Below, piece after piece: positions 16,589 to 24,532 of a stretch of DNA of 64,000 nt. Each line of letters begins with the position of its first letter. Position 1 is the first letter of the stretch. A model generated the notes under the pieces. That model was not told where the DNA came from, did no database searches, and saw only the letters and a list, made by a program, of their open reading frames with translations. Location: positions 744,001-808,000 of the forward strand of contig NZ_CAADFC020000004.1 in assembly GCF_900696085.1 (NCBI RefSeq). The letters are read 5' to 3'. The position numbers and the translations under genes are program-made. The stretch is from Bradyrhizobium ivorense. Lineage in GTDB: Bacteria; Pseudomonadota; Alphaproteobacteria; Rhizobiales; Xanthobacteraceae.

Positions 16589-19003
16589 TTAGTCGACGTA
16601 TCCGTATCTCTTGTAGTACCGATTGCGGTAGTAGCCGGCGCTGTAAATGTCGTAACGGCTCATCACCGCCATGTTCACCTTGTTGAGGATTGCGCCAAGC
16701 ATGCGTTCGCGGACGATCGGAGTCTCGCTCAGCACGCGCTCGAGAATATCGACCTTGGCCTTGGCCCATTCGACGACCAGAATGTACGAGTCCGCCAACG
16801 CGCCGGTGGCCCGAACGTCGATCACCGGTGCGAGCGGGCTAAGGTCGAGGATGATGCGATCGTAGTGTTCCCGCAGATTCTGGAACAGCCGTTCCATTTG
16901 CGGCGAGGCCAGCACGTCGCTGGAATTGGAGAAGCGTGAGGTCACGACGCAGGGCATGAAATGGAGATTGGTCTGGGGATCGATCCAAACCGCATCCGTC
17001 CAATCCACCCTGCCAATAACGACATCGATCAAGCCGGCATGCGCGGAGGGGGCCAGCCTCGCAGTGAGGCTTGGATTGCGGATGTCGCCGTCGATCAGGA
17101 GCGTGCGGGCACCGCTTTGTGCGACAGTCTGGGCGAGCGCCTCGCTGACGGTGGATTTGCCTTCATTGGGAAGCCCGGAGGTAATGCCCACCACCTTGTT
17201 GGCCGATCCGTAGCTGCTGAGATCGCATGCAAGCTTGATCGAGCGAAAGCCTTCGGCAAAACGCGAGAACGGCGAGTTGATCACGTATCTGCCGACGCTC
17301 TGGTTGGCCGTCAGCAGACGATCGCCATGCGGCTGCGGTTGTTTCGATCTGGGTTCGGATTTTCCCAGCGGCGGACCCGAAGCTGCCGCGGGAACCGACT
17401 TCGGTGCCGCCGGCTGGGGTTGCTTCCTCCGCCTTGCGAGCAGCCGTCCTGCCCTGGACAGCAGGGTGTGCCCGGCCAGACCCTGGTTCTGCTCGCTCCC
17501 GATCGTCGGGATCGAAGCAAGACAGCTGGTGCGGAGGTATTGCTCGACCTGGGACACCGTTCTGAATACCCGGTCCATCATGTCGAGCAGAACGGCAACG
17601 CCTCCAGCGAGGATGGCGCCGCCAATCAGCGTCGCCAGCAGAATGAGGGTTGTCTTGGGCGATGTCTTGTTGGGAGCGTTGGACGCCTGCGTGATCACGC
17701 GTGCTTCCGTGATCGGAAACGATTGCTGCTGAACCGAGACCATATAGAGCTGCAGGAAGTTGTCGGACAGCGCGCGGGCGCTCTGTGCATTGCTCTCCAG
17801 ATCGCGCAAGGCGATCTGTGCCTGGTTGGTGCCATTGGACAGCGTGATCGTGTCGTTCAGGCTTTTTTGGCTGGATTCCTCACGCGCTTTCGCGATCGCG
17901 AGGTCGCTCTTGTAGACCTCGGCCGTGCGCCGCAGCTCGTCGGTGATCGAATGCCTGATTTCGCGCATCTGGTTGCGCAGGTTGACGACCGCAAGGTGGG
18001 TCGGCCCGTATCGATTGGACCAGTCGGACTCACGCGCGGCATAATCGAGATAGGTCTGCCGCAGCTTGGTGATCACCGGATTGTTCATGGTGTCGGTCAC
18101 GGTCGCCAGGTCGTTCAGAATGACCTTGGAGTCGCCGTCATCCGAATTCAGGATCGCCGTGATCCGCTCGAGCTTGGCCTGCGCTTCGGCGCGCTGCGCG
18201 CGAGCCTGCGTCAGCGAACTGTTGATCTCCGCCAGCTGCTGCTCGGTAAGCAGGCGCCCGCCGGCATCGACGATGTTGTTCTTCGCCTTGAAGTCGACGA
18301 CAGCGCGTTCTGCAGTGGAAGCCTCCGTCCGCAGCTCTTTCAGCCGATCCTGCAGCCAAACCGCTGCGCGCCGCGACGCCTGATACTTCGATTCCAGCGA
18401 ATCGTTGATGTAGCCTTCGGCCACCGCATTGGCGATGCGGGCGGCCTCGTCGGGTGAACGCGACTGATAGGAAATCTCGATAACATAGCTCAGGCCGACG
18501 CGCTTGATCGAGAGATACCCGAGCACCTTGCCAATCGCGATTCGCATCAACGCGGCCTCGGACGGACGTTGCTCGGGAAACATCCAGGAAAACAGGTTCG
18601 AAATGCTGGTGAGCAGCCCGGCTTCATCGTCGGTGAACTCAGGCGAATCGAGCAGGTGCAGTTGCTTGATGACGTTTGTTGCAATGGTCTCCGACTTCAG
18701 CACTTCGACCTGGCTGTCGACCATCGCCGAGTCGATCGAACTGTCGGCGCCGGTTGCCTGCTGGGTCTGGAGGCCCTGCATCTTGCGGCTGTCGATCAGC
18801 AGCACGGCGGTGCCGGTATATCGCTTCGGTGCGGTCAGCAAATAAACACCGGCCAGGCCGATGCACAGGCACATCACGAAGATGATCACGGGGTACTGAC
18901 GGCCAATCAGCGCGATTGCGGAAGAGACCGTCTGCTCCAGCGAGGCCGATTCTTGTGTGGGAGATTCGATCTCGCGAGGATGTGTGATTCGAGTTTGGAG
19001 CAT
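16589..19003 (-). CDS. Polysaccharide co-polymerase with BY-kinase domain (Wzc/ExoP-like)
   Basis: An 804-residue inner-membrane protein. TM1 lies at about 38-57, followed by a Wzz-type periplasmic region with long coiled coils (about 190-420) and TM2 at about 455-480. A proline/glutamine-rich linker leads to a cytoplasmic bacterial tyrosine-kinase domain. Walker A is GLPNEGKST near 608-618, Walker A' is LLIDGDIRNP near 637 and Walker B is IILDLSPL. The last 20 residues are tyrosine-rich (YSAGYYRNRYYKRYGY), the usual autophosphorylation cluster. It controls chain length and couples polymerisation to export through the Wza-like protein at 15029. Confidence 0.93.
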   Translation of the reverse strand: MLQTRITHPREIESPTQESASLEQTVSSAIALIGRQYPVIIFVMCLCIGLAGVYLLTAPKRYTGTAVLLIDSRKMQGLQTQQATGADSSIDSAMVDSQVEVLKSETIATNVIKQLHLLDSPEFTDDEAGLLTSISNLFSWMFPEQRPSEAALMRIAIGKVLGYLSIKRVGLSYVIEISYQSRSPDEAARIANAVAEGYINDSLESKYQASRRAAVWLQDRLKELRTEASTAERAVVDFKAKNNIVDAGGRLLTEQQLAEINSSLTQARAQRAEAQAKLERITAILNSDDGDSKVILNDLATVTDTMNNPVITKLRQTYLDYAARESDWSNRYGPTHLAVVNLRNQMREIRHSITDELRRTAEVYKSDLAIAKAREESSQKSLNDTITLSNGTNQAQIALRDLESNAQSARALSDNFLQLYMVSVQQQSFPITEARVITQASNAPNKTSPKTTLILLATLIGGAILAGGVAVLLDMMDRVFRTVSQVEQYLRTSCLASIPTIGSEQNQGLAGHTLLSRAGRLLARRRKQPQPAAPKSVPAAASGPPLGKSEPRSKQPQPHGDRLLTANQSVGRYVINSPFSRFAEGFRSIKLACDLSSYGSANKVVGITSGLPNEGKSTVSEALAQTVAQSGARTLLIDGDIRNPSLTARLAPSAHAGLIDVVIGRVDWTDAVWIDPQTNLHFMPCVVTSRFSNSSDVLASPQMERLFQNLREHYDRIILDLSPLAPVIDVRATGALADSYILVVEWAKAKVDILERVLSETPIVRERMLGAILNKVNMAVMSRYDIYSAGYYRNRYYKRYGYVD

Positions 19004-19538
19004 ACGGCTCGTCTACCTGGCTTGAGTTCCTGGATTGTGCCGTGTCGGAGTGAGCAAACAGCCCAGGCTGAATGCATCAGCGGCGCGAACGTGCCAAACA
19101 AATGTGTCAGCAAGAGTGCAGTGCATCATGCATTTGCAGTAGTCGCGCCGGGTCGTCACCGGTCAACCCTGGTTCCAGTAGGACAGAGCAATTCCCGTGC
19201 CGGTTGCCGCGGCCACATATGTGCACAACAAATCGTCAGGAAATTGGCGAGCCGCGAGCGAGCAGGCAAAATGCAACCAGAATGACCGAGTGGATGATCG
19301 TCATCGCTATCAGGACGTTTATCCCGGCGGCAGCACCGCGCGAGATTCGAGTTCCATGAATGAGACGGGAACCCTCGTCCGCGGCGCACCAGCTCTGGTG
19401 CCGACGGAGAACCGCAGCGCCGGTTCGAGCAGCGGGATGCCAGGCCCAGGCGACTCGTCGCGGACCCGCCGTTCGACCAGGCAATGCTCAGGAACGTCTT
19501 TGCTCCGTGAAAGAGCAGTGCGAGGCCGGGCGCGACGA
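19004..19538. other. Intergenic region upstream of the co-polymerase
   Basis: About 535 bp with no supported gene. It contains GCGGCCACATATG at 19209-19221, overlapping the palindrome CACATATGTG. The same 13-mer occurs at 26571 in another promoter-bearing gap. The promoter of the minus-strand co-polymerase gene should be here. Confidence 0.4.
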
Positions 19539-20522
19539 TCAGTCGAAGTCGCTGACGCCGGAGTCGTGCTTCCATTCGCGAAGCGAGCTTGGCACGTCAT
19601 AGTCGAACTTGAACCCGCTGGCGACCAACCGCTTCGGCAGGATGTTCGTTGAGAACCATAGTTTCCGAATGCGTTCGCGATTGATCCCGGTCTTGATGCC
19701 GGCCTTGTGCAGCACCTCGAACGGAAGGACGGCGAGATTCATGAACCATATCGGAATGGTCAGCGTCGGCCTCTTGTAGCCGGCGGCTTGCGAGAACGCT
19801 GCGCAGATCTCGCTGATCGTGTAGCGGTGCTCGTAGCAGAAGTTGTATACCGACACGCCATCGTTGCGTGCCGCCATGAAAAGCATCGACGAAACCAGGT
19901 CCTTCACATAACCGCACGACTTGATGGTGTCGGTCCGGCCGGGATAGACGAAAGCCCGTCGCTCCATCAGCTTCGACAGCCGCGTGAAGTTTCCTCCCTC
20001 ATGGAGGCCGTAGATGACGGCAGGGCGAACGATCGTGAGTCGGCGTGCCGCGTCCTCGGACTGCCACAGGCGATGGATGGCTTCGGCTGATAGCTTCGAA
20101 CGGCCGTAGGCGCTGACCGGCGCGGGCTGAGAGTCTTCATCAAGCGGGGCTTCGCTCGGACCGTAGATGGATATCGAGCTTGTGAAGATGATGTTCCGGC
20201 TGCCGGTCTCGTTGGCAAACCGGCACACGTTCACGGCACCGAGGACATTGGTGTAGTAATACTCGCCATCCGGGTGGCCTGGCGTCGTGTGGATTGCCGC
20301 CAGATTGAAGACGTCGGCGGGCACGCCGCCTGCAAGCTTCGGGTCGACCGGTTCACGGACATCGTGATGGACATATTCGACGCCGGCAACAAGGCTCCTC
20401 GGTTTGCCGATGTCGACGGCAATGATCCGATCATATTGTCCGGAGGCGACGAGCCGGTTCATCAGATGCGTTCCGATGAAGCCGGCACCTCCGAACACGA
20501 TGGCCTGAGTGGTGTTCGACAT
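19539..20522 (-). CDS. NAD-dependent sugar epimerase/dehydratase (SDR)
   Basis: A 327-residue extended SDR. GGAGFIG lies at residues 11-17, TSSISIYG carries the catalytic serine, and YGRSK provides the Tyr/Lys pair. The C-terminal part (INRERIRKLWFSTNILPKRL) resembles the group of nucleoside-diphosphate-sugar epimerases that act on 3-beta-hydroxysteroid-like or UDP-sugar substrates. The exact substrate cannot be read. It is the last gene of the minus-strand FkbH operon and may modify the sugar that receives the acyl group, or the acyl donor. The ATG at 20522 is two residue clusters before the Rossmann strand; a longer frame begins at 20588. Confidence 0.75.
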   Translation of the reverse strand: MSNTTQAIVFGGAGFIGTHLMNRLVASGQYDRIIAVDIGKPRSLVAGVEYVHHDVREPVDPKLAGGVPADVFNLAAIHTTPGHPDGEYYYTNVLGAVNVCRFANETGSRNIIFTSSISIYGPSEAPLDEDSQPAPVSAYGRSKLSAEAIHRLWQSEDAARRLTIVRPAVIYGLHEGGNFTRLSKLMERRAFVYPGRTDTIKSCGYVKDLVSSMLFMAARNDGVSVYNFCYEHRYTISEICAAFSQAAGYKRPTLTIPIWFMNLAVLPFEVLHKAGIKTGINRERIRKLWFSTNILPKRLVASGFKFDYDVPSSLREWKHDSGVSDFD

Positions 20523-20657
20523 GCGCTCAACGTCCGGTTCGGGTGAGGATGCTGTATTCGGCGCGATGGATCTCCGTCGGGATGTCATGAGCGACCATAT
20601 GAATTGACGGGCAAGCGACGTGCCACCCGACCAAGACTGCGGTTGGTGTCACTTGCA

Positions 20658-21119
20658 TCAATAGAGCTCGCGGTACTCGTAGCGAAATGCGGTCGATCCC
20701 GCCGAGATCCCGAGAATCCGTTGCAGCTTCTGATAGCCGCTCAGTGCGACCTTGATGCAGTCCGAACTGCCGGCATAGCAGACCTGAACGTTGATGGACT
20801 GGCCGCAAGTGTTGTTCACGGTCACGATCTGATCGATGATCTTCGGATTGATGGTTTGCGGATGCGCAGATGGACGAACAGATATGCAGACTGTCCCGTC
20901 CGGGGCTTTGTGGGGGGGAGCATATGTACCCTTCATCGGTGGGAACGGGTTCGCAGGCATTGGCGACACGCCGGTTCCTCCGTACATTGGCGCCGTCGAT
21001 CTTCCGAAGCCGACGGTCTGGGCCTGTGCCGACGATGCGGCAAGCAGTGCAGCGATCGCCAGGCCGCACGGAACGCGGATGAGGTGACCGAAGCGGTGTG
21101 ACCGGTGCTCGTTGTTCAT
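20658..21119 (-). CDS. Secreted hypothetical protein in the FkbH operon
   Basis: A 153-residue protein with a Sec signal peptide (hydrophobic LIRVPCGLAIAALLAASSAQA; cleavage about residue 33). A Pro/Gly-rich segment and a C-terminal domain with four cysteines (TVCISVRP, NNTCGQ, VQVCYAG, SSDCIKV) follow, likely forming two disulfides. Its ATG overlaps the stop of the VOC gene by four bases, indicating translational coupling. I do not recognise the family. A periplasmic partner of the acyl-transfer module is inferred only from position. Confidence 0.7.
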   Translation of the reverse strand: MNNEHRSHRFGHLIRVPCGLAIAALLAASSAQAQTVGFGRSTAPMYGGTGVSPMPANPFPPMKGTYAPPHKAPDGTVCISVRPSAHPQTINPKIIDQIVTVNNTCGQSINVQVCYAGSSDCIKVALSGYQKLQRILGISAGSTAFRYEYRELY

Positions 21120-21577
21120 GCGATCGCTTGAGGTTCAGTGCCGGTTTCGAGAAGCTCGATGAGGCCGAAGCCGGAAACGTGGTGAAACGAGACTTTCTGG
21201 CCGCCGAACAAGACTGCCGGCGCAGGCACGCCGACCGGCACGATCTCGACCCCGGACGCAGCCAGCGCGTCCAGCGCCTGTTCGGCATTGGGGCATGCGT
21301 AGCACAGATGGTAGATCATGGTGCCGGTCCGCTTGATCAGCTTGTCGATGGGAGAGGGACCGTGACCTGGCCAGATTACTTCGACGTCCGGCATGACCGG
21401 GTGATGCCGCATGGCGAGATTGACCCGCTGTATCGGGTCAAACGCGGAGTTACCCGCGAGATAGCCGAGTGACGCCAGGTAACGAAAAGCCTCCTCCGGA
21501 GCGGCGACCGCAAGCCCGAAGTGGTGGAAAGCCAGTGCCGCCGTTGCCGACGCGATGTCGTTCGCTGGAGAGTCCAC
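21116..21577 (-). CDS. VOC-superfamily (glyoxalase-like/methylmalonyl-CoA epimerase-like) protein
   Basis: A 153-residue single-domain VOC protein. FHHFGLAV (near residue 17) gives the first metal histidine, MIYHLCY the second and GLIELLE the C-terminal glutamate. This pattern matches the metal-binding set of methylmalonyl-CoA epimerases and glyoxalases. It starts with GTG seven bases after the acyl carrier protein stop and overlaps the next gene. In this operon it may act on an ACP- or CoA-bound acyl group, for example epimerising it, but this is inference. Confidence 0.75.
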   Translation of the reverse strand: MDSPANDIASATAALAFHHFGLAVAAPEEAFRYLASLGYLAGNSAFDPIQRVNLAMRHHPVMPDVEVIWPGHGPSPIDKLIKRTGTMIYHLCYACPNAEQALDALAASGVEIVPVGVPAPAVLFGGQKVSFHHVSGFGLIELLETGTEPQAIA

Positions 21578-21583
21578 GCGCCG

Positions 21584-21823
21584 TTACGCTTTCTTCTCGA
21601 TCAGGTCGGCGAACTCGCCGACATTCTTGAGGTTACCGATTTCGGATGCGGAGAATTTCACGCCGAACGCCTTCGAAACGGCAAGCACAAGGCGGATATG
21701 GGACAGGCTGTCCCAGCCATCGACGTCGTCGGCCGTGGTTTGCGGCGTAAGGGCAAGGTCGTCCTCGTCAAACACGTCCTGAAAAACAGCGGTGAGCTTG
21801 CTGTAGACTTCGGTCTTCTGCAT
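21584..21823 (-). CDS. Acyl carrier protein
   Basis: A 79-residue acyl carrier protein. The phosphopantetheine attachment motif is GWDSLSH with Ser39, followed by helix II (IRLVLAVSKAFGVKFSA). It has a strong ribosome-binding site (AAAGGAAG). It lies between the SGNH protein gene and the VOC gene, and in the same operon as an FkbH-like protein. FkbH enzymes are known to load a glyceroyl group from 1,3-bisphosphoglycerate onto dedicated ACPs. This makes the protein a DltC-like carrier rather than the fatty-acid AcpP. Confidence 0.93.
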   Translation of the reverse strand: MQKTEVYSKLTAVFQDVFDEDDLALTPQTTADDVDGWDSLSHIRLVLAVSKAFGVKFSASEIGNLKNVGEFADLIEKKA

Positions 21824-21880
21824 TGCATCTTCCTTTGTCGATTGATTTGTGGTGGCGCCGGCGTGCGGATCGCGTGCCGG

Positions 21881-23035
21881 TCAATTGCCCGGGACGGTCT
21901 TCACCTGCGGGTCGTTTGCGATCAACTCCGAAGAGCGCAGGGTGGTAACCCGCGGAGCGTTGTCGGGCTTCTGTCGGCAGACGAACGAATCCAGCGTGTT
22001 CGCCAGCCTGATCGACCAGACATCGGCCAAATGCCGCTTGGCATGCACCTCGTCCGAATAGTCGAGGTCGTTGTCGAGGTCGTCCATGCTCAGCGACAAA
22101 AAGTTCGGATGGTCGCCGAATTCCCGAAGCAAGTCCTTCAGTGCCAGTCGGTAGCTCGGTTCATACGGGCTGGCATCGCGATGCCAGGCGGGGATCGGCA
22201 GGTCGACGAGCACGACATTCTCTCCCGAACTCAGCAGCGCCTGAACGGTCTGTTTCAGGATGTCGACCTGGGCTGGAGAAATGTCGCTCGTTCGCCCCAT
22301 GCTCTCCTTCCAGTACGCCAGCGCCTTTTGCTTGTCCGCGTCCGACATCACGACGCTTTCGCGCTCGTCGTCGGTACGCTGTGCGCTGGTGCGGCCGGTC
22401 AGCAGAAGATTGACGCCGGCTCTGGCCTCGCGCGCGACCTTCTCGATCAGCAGGAACGGCCGGATCGCCATCACACCCGCGTCGAGCCATTGCGGTGGCA
22501 GCACCGCAACCGGACCATCCGAGGTGCGACGATAGAAGCCGTACCGGTATCGTTCGATATCGACATCGGTCTCGCCGCGATGGCGATCGCCGTCTGAGAA
22601 ATGCACATCCGAATCCATGAACATGCCGAACCAGATGCCGATGACGAAGGTGTTCTGCTGGCGTTCCCGATCGGTCTGCACCTCGTGGACCAGGTTGATC
22701 ACCTGCTTGACCTCGGAGATGTTGGCGCCGCCCATCGCGAGGTTGCTGACCTTGGCGCAACCGAGTTTCGACTGCACGAGCTTCTGCCGGAACCCGACCC
22801 CGGTATTCGACGCTCCCACCAGAATGATCTTCCGGTCCGGGTTGGCGAGCACACTGCGGCCGAGGAAGACGTATTTAGGAACTGTCATGTAGAGCGTTCG
22901 TTCCGCGGCCTGGAAATCCCGCGGGCCGGCGCTCGATGGATCGGGAAAGACGAGGAACGACGCGCCGGCGAGCAGCACGTAAAGAAAGGCGAACGACAAC
23001 AAGGTCAACGCCGACTGTCGAAGGATGTATTTCAA
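21881..23035 (-). CDS. SGNH/AlgX-DltD-like membrane-anchored esterase or acyltransferase
   Basis: A 384-residue protein with an N-terminal membrane helix (LTLLSFAFLYVLLAGASFLVF) and a periplasmic SGNH-hydrolase-like domain. The block I motif ILVGASNTG places the nucleophile at Ser76. The C-terminal block V is DEVH with D328 and H331. Partners of MBOAT proteins (AlgJ/AlgX, DltD, PatB) have this layout and finish the transfer of an acyl group to a glycan in the periplasm. It follows the MBOAT gene with a gap of two bases. The start codon is TTG. Confidence 0.82.
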   Translation of the reverse strand: MKYILRQSALTLLSFAFLYVLLAGASFLVFPDPSSAGPRDFQAAERTLYMTVPKYVFLGRSVLANPDRKIILVGASNTGVGFRQKLVQSKLGCAKVSNLAMGGANISEVKQVINLVHEVQTDRERQQNTFVIGIWFGMFMDSDVHFSDGDRHRGETDVDIERYRYGFYRRTSDGPVAVLPPQWLDAGVMAIRPFLLIEKVAREARAGVNLLLTGRTSAQRTDDERESVVMSDADKQKALAYWKESMGRTSDISPAQVDILKQTVQALLSSGENVVLVDLPIPAWHRDASPYEPSYRLALKDLLREFGDHPNFLSLSMDDLDNDLDYSDEVHAKRHLADVWSIRLANTLDSFVCRQKPDNAPRVTTLRSSELIANDPQVKTVPGN

Positions 23036-23037
23036 TT

Positions 23038-24474
23038 TCAGAACGCCTTGTAGACGAAGTCCGGTGCCTTATGCAGCAGGGTCGCGACGGCGACGATTGC
23101 CATCATCTTGCCTGCCAGGTGCAGATTTCTGGTGATCGCGCCGCCGTTGATCCCCGACAGCGTCGGGATGCGAAGGCGAGCCTGGACGACATCCAGGATG
23201 AACGCTGCGATCCCGAACGCGGCCGCCACCACGACGAAAGTGGCAACTACGCCGGCGATGCCGAGCCGCGCCAGCAGAGTGGTGAATTGAGGCAGTTCGG
23301 GGACCCAGAGGCAGGTCAATGCCAGCACGAAATAGGCAACCGTAAGGCCGCGCGCCGAATAAATGTAGGCGGTGGATTCGGTCAGCGCGCGATAGCGCTT
23401 CTTGCCAAGGCGTTCGGTGCACGCCACCTGCCAGAGCTTGTTGATGCTGGCGCCGGCACCCATCAGGAGGCCGTAGATGACGAAGACCGCGGTCGTGCCG
23501 TGCCAGATGCCCATCACACCGAACGTGATGAAGAACGCGAGGACACCCAGGTAGGACGTGAGCGCCGGCGAGGGCAGCCAGGTCATCAGGAGCATCAGGA
23601 GCGGGTTGAATAGATAGAATTTGAACCACTGCGACAGTGTCATGTGCCAGCGCTGCCAGAATTCAAGGAAGCTGCGCGCCGAGAACGGCCGGTCGAAGTT
23701 CTCCGGCAACGTCTGCCCGAGCAGGGTTCCGATACCGATCACGATGTCCATGTACCCGGAGAAATTGAAGTACAGATAGACCGTATAGAGCGATGCGACC
23801 GTGGCGTAGACGGCGCAAAGCTTGAGGAACGAATAGCCGGACGGCTGCAGCAGGTGCGGACTGACGAACGTGAAGGCGTAGTCGGCGGTTGCGGCAATGA
23901 TGACAAACTTCACATAGCCGGTGGCGATTCTGGAAAACGCGGCATAAACCACCGATGCGTCGATCTGAACCGCCGCCTTCCCGTCCATCGCGCTGAAGTC
24001 CTGATAACGCTGGATCGGGCCGGAGACGAAGCACAGGAAGTTGCAAGTGAAACGAAAGAATGCCAGCGGACCAATTCGCTCGGTGAGGTCCCCGGATCGC
24101 ACATCCACCATGATGTGCAGGATGCGGAACAGGATGTAGGACAGCCCGATGGTCAGATACGGGAACGGAAGCTGGCCCAACCCCTCGAAGAATGAGAATC
24201 GTTTCAGAAATACATAGCAGCACAGGATCGCGACGACGCCCGCCGCCAGCACGAGAGGCGATTGGCGGCGGTAAAGCGCGTATATGGAGGCATAGCCGAG
24301 CCCCAGGAAGGCGAGCAGCGGCAGCACCTGCGTGACGTTGCTCAGGTAGCTTGCGATGAAGATCGCGTTCGCGGCCCCGAGCACGAATCGTCGGTAGGGG
24401 ACCGATTCACTGATGTGAAAGGCGATAACGACCGCAGCAAGAAAAGCAAAAAACAGAGGGGATGTCAGACTCAT
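23038..24474 (-). CDS. MBOAT-family membrane O-acyltransferase (AlgI/DltB-like)
   Basis: A 478-residue polytopic protein with about eleven hydrophobic helices. The MBOAT core is clear: FWQRWHMTLSQWFKFY with H277, and GIWHGT with the invariant catalytic H325. NFSGYMDIVIGIG is the typical preceding loop. Family knowledge: such proteins move an acyl group from a cytoplasmic thioester donor to the outer face of the membrane. Here the donor is probably the ACP encoded two genes downstream. The acceptor is presumably the exopolysaccharide. Confidence 0.92.
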   Translation of the reverse strand: MSLTSPLFFAFLAAVVIAFHISESVPYRRFVLGAANAIFIASYLSNVTQVLPLLAFLGLGYASIYALYRRQSPLVLAAGVVAILCCYVFLKRFSFFEGLGQLPFPYLTIGLSYILFRILHIMVDVRSGDLTERIGPLAFFRFTCNFLCFVSGPIQRYQDFSAMDGKAAVQIDASVVYAAFSRIATGYVKFVIIAATADYAFTFVSPHLLQPSGYSFLKLCAVYATVASLYTVYLYFNFSGYMDIVIGIGTLLGQTLPENFDRPFSARSFLEFWQRWHMTLSQWFKFYLFNPLLMLLMTWLPSPALTSYLGVLAFFITFGVMGIWHGTTAVFVIYGLLMGAGASINKLWQVACTERLGKKRYRALTESTAYIYSARGLTVAYFVLALTCLWVPELPQFTTLLARLGIAGVVATFVVVAAAFGIAAFILDVVQARLRIPTLSGINGGAITRNLHLAGKMMAIVAVATLLHKAPDFVYKAF

Positions 24475-24532
24475 GTCCGTTGGCTCAAGGCTGTCCGAGG
24501 TTTTCGTTCAAGTTGTCGGCGATCTGATCCGA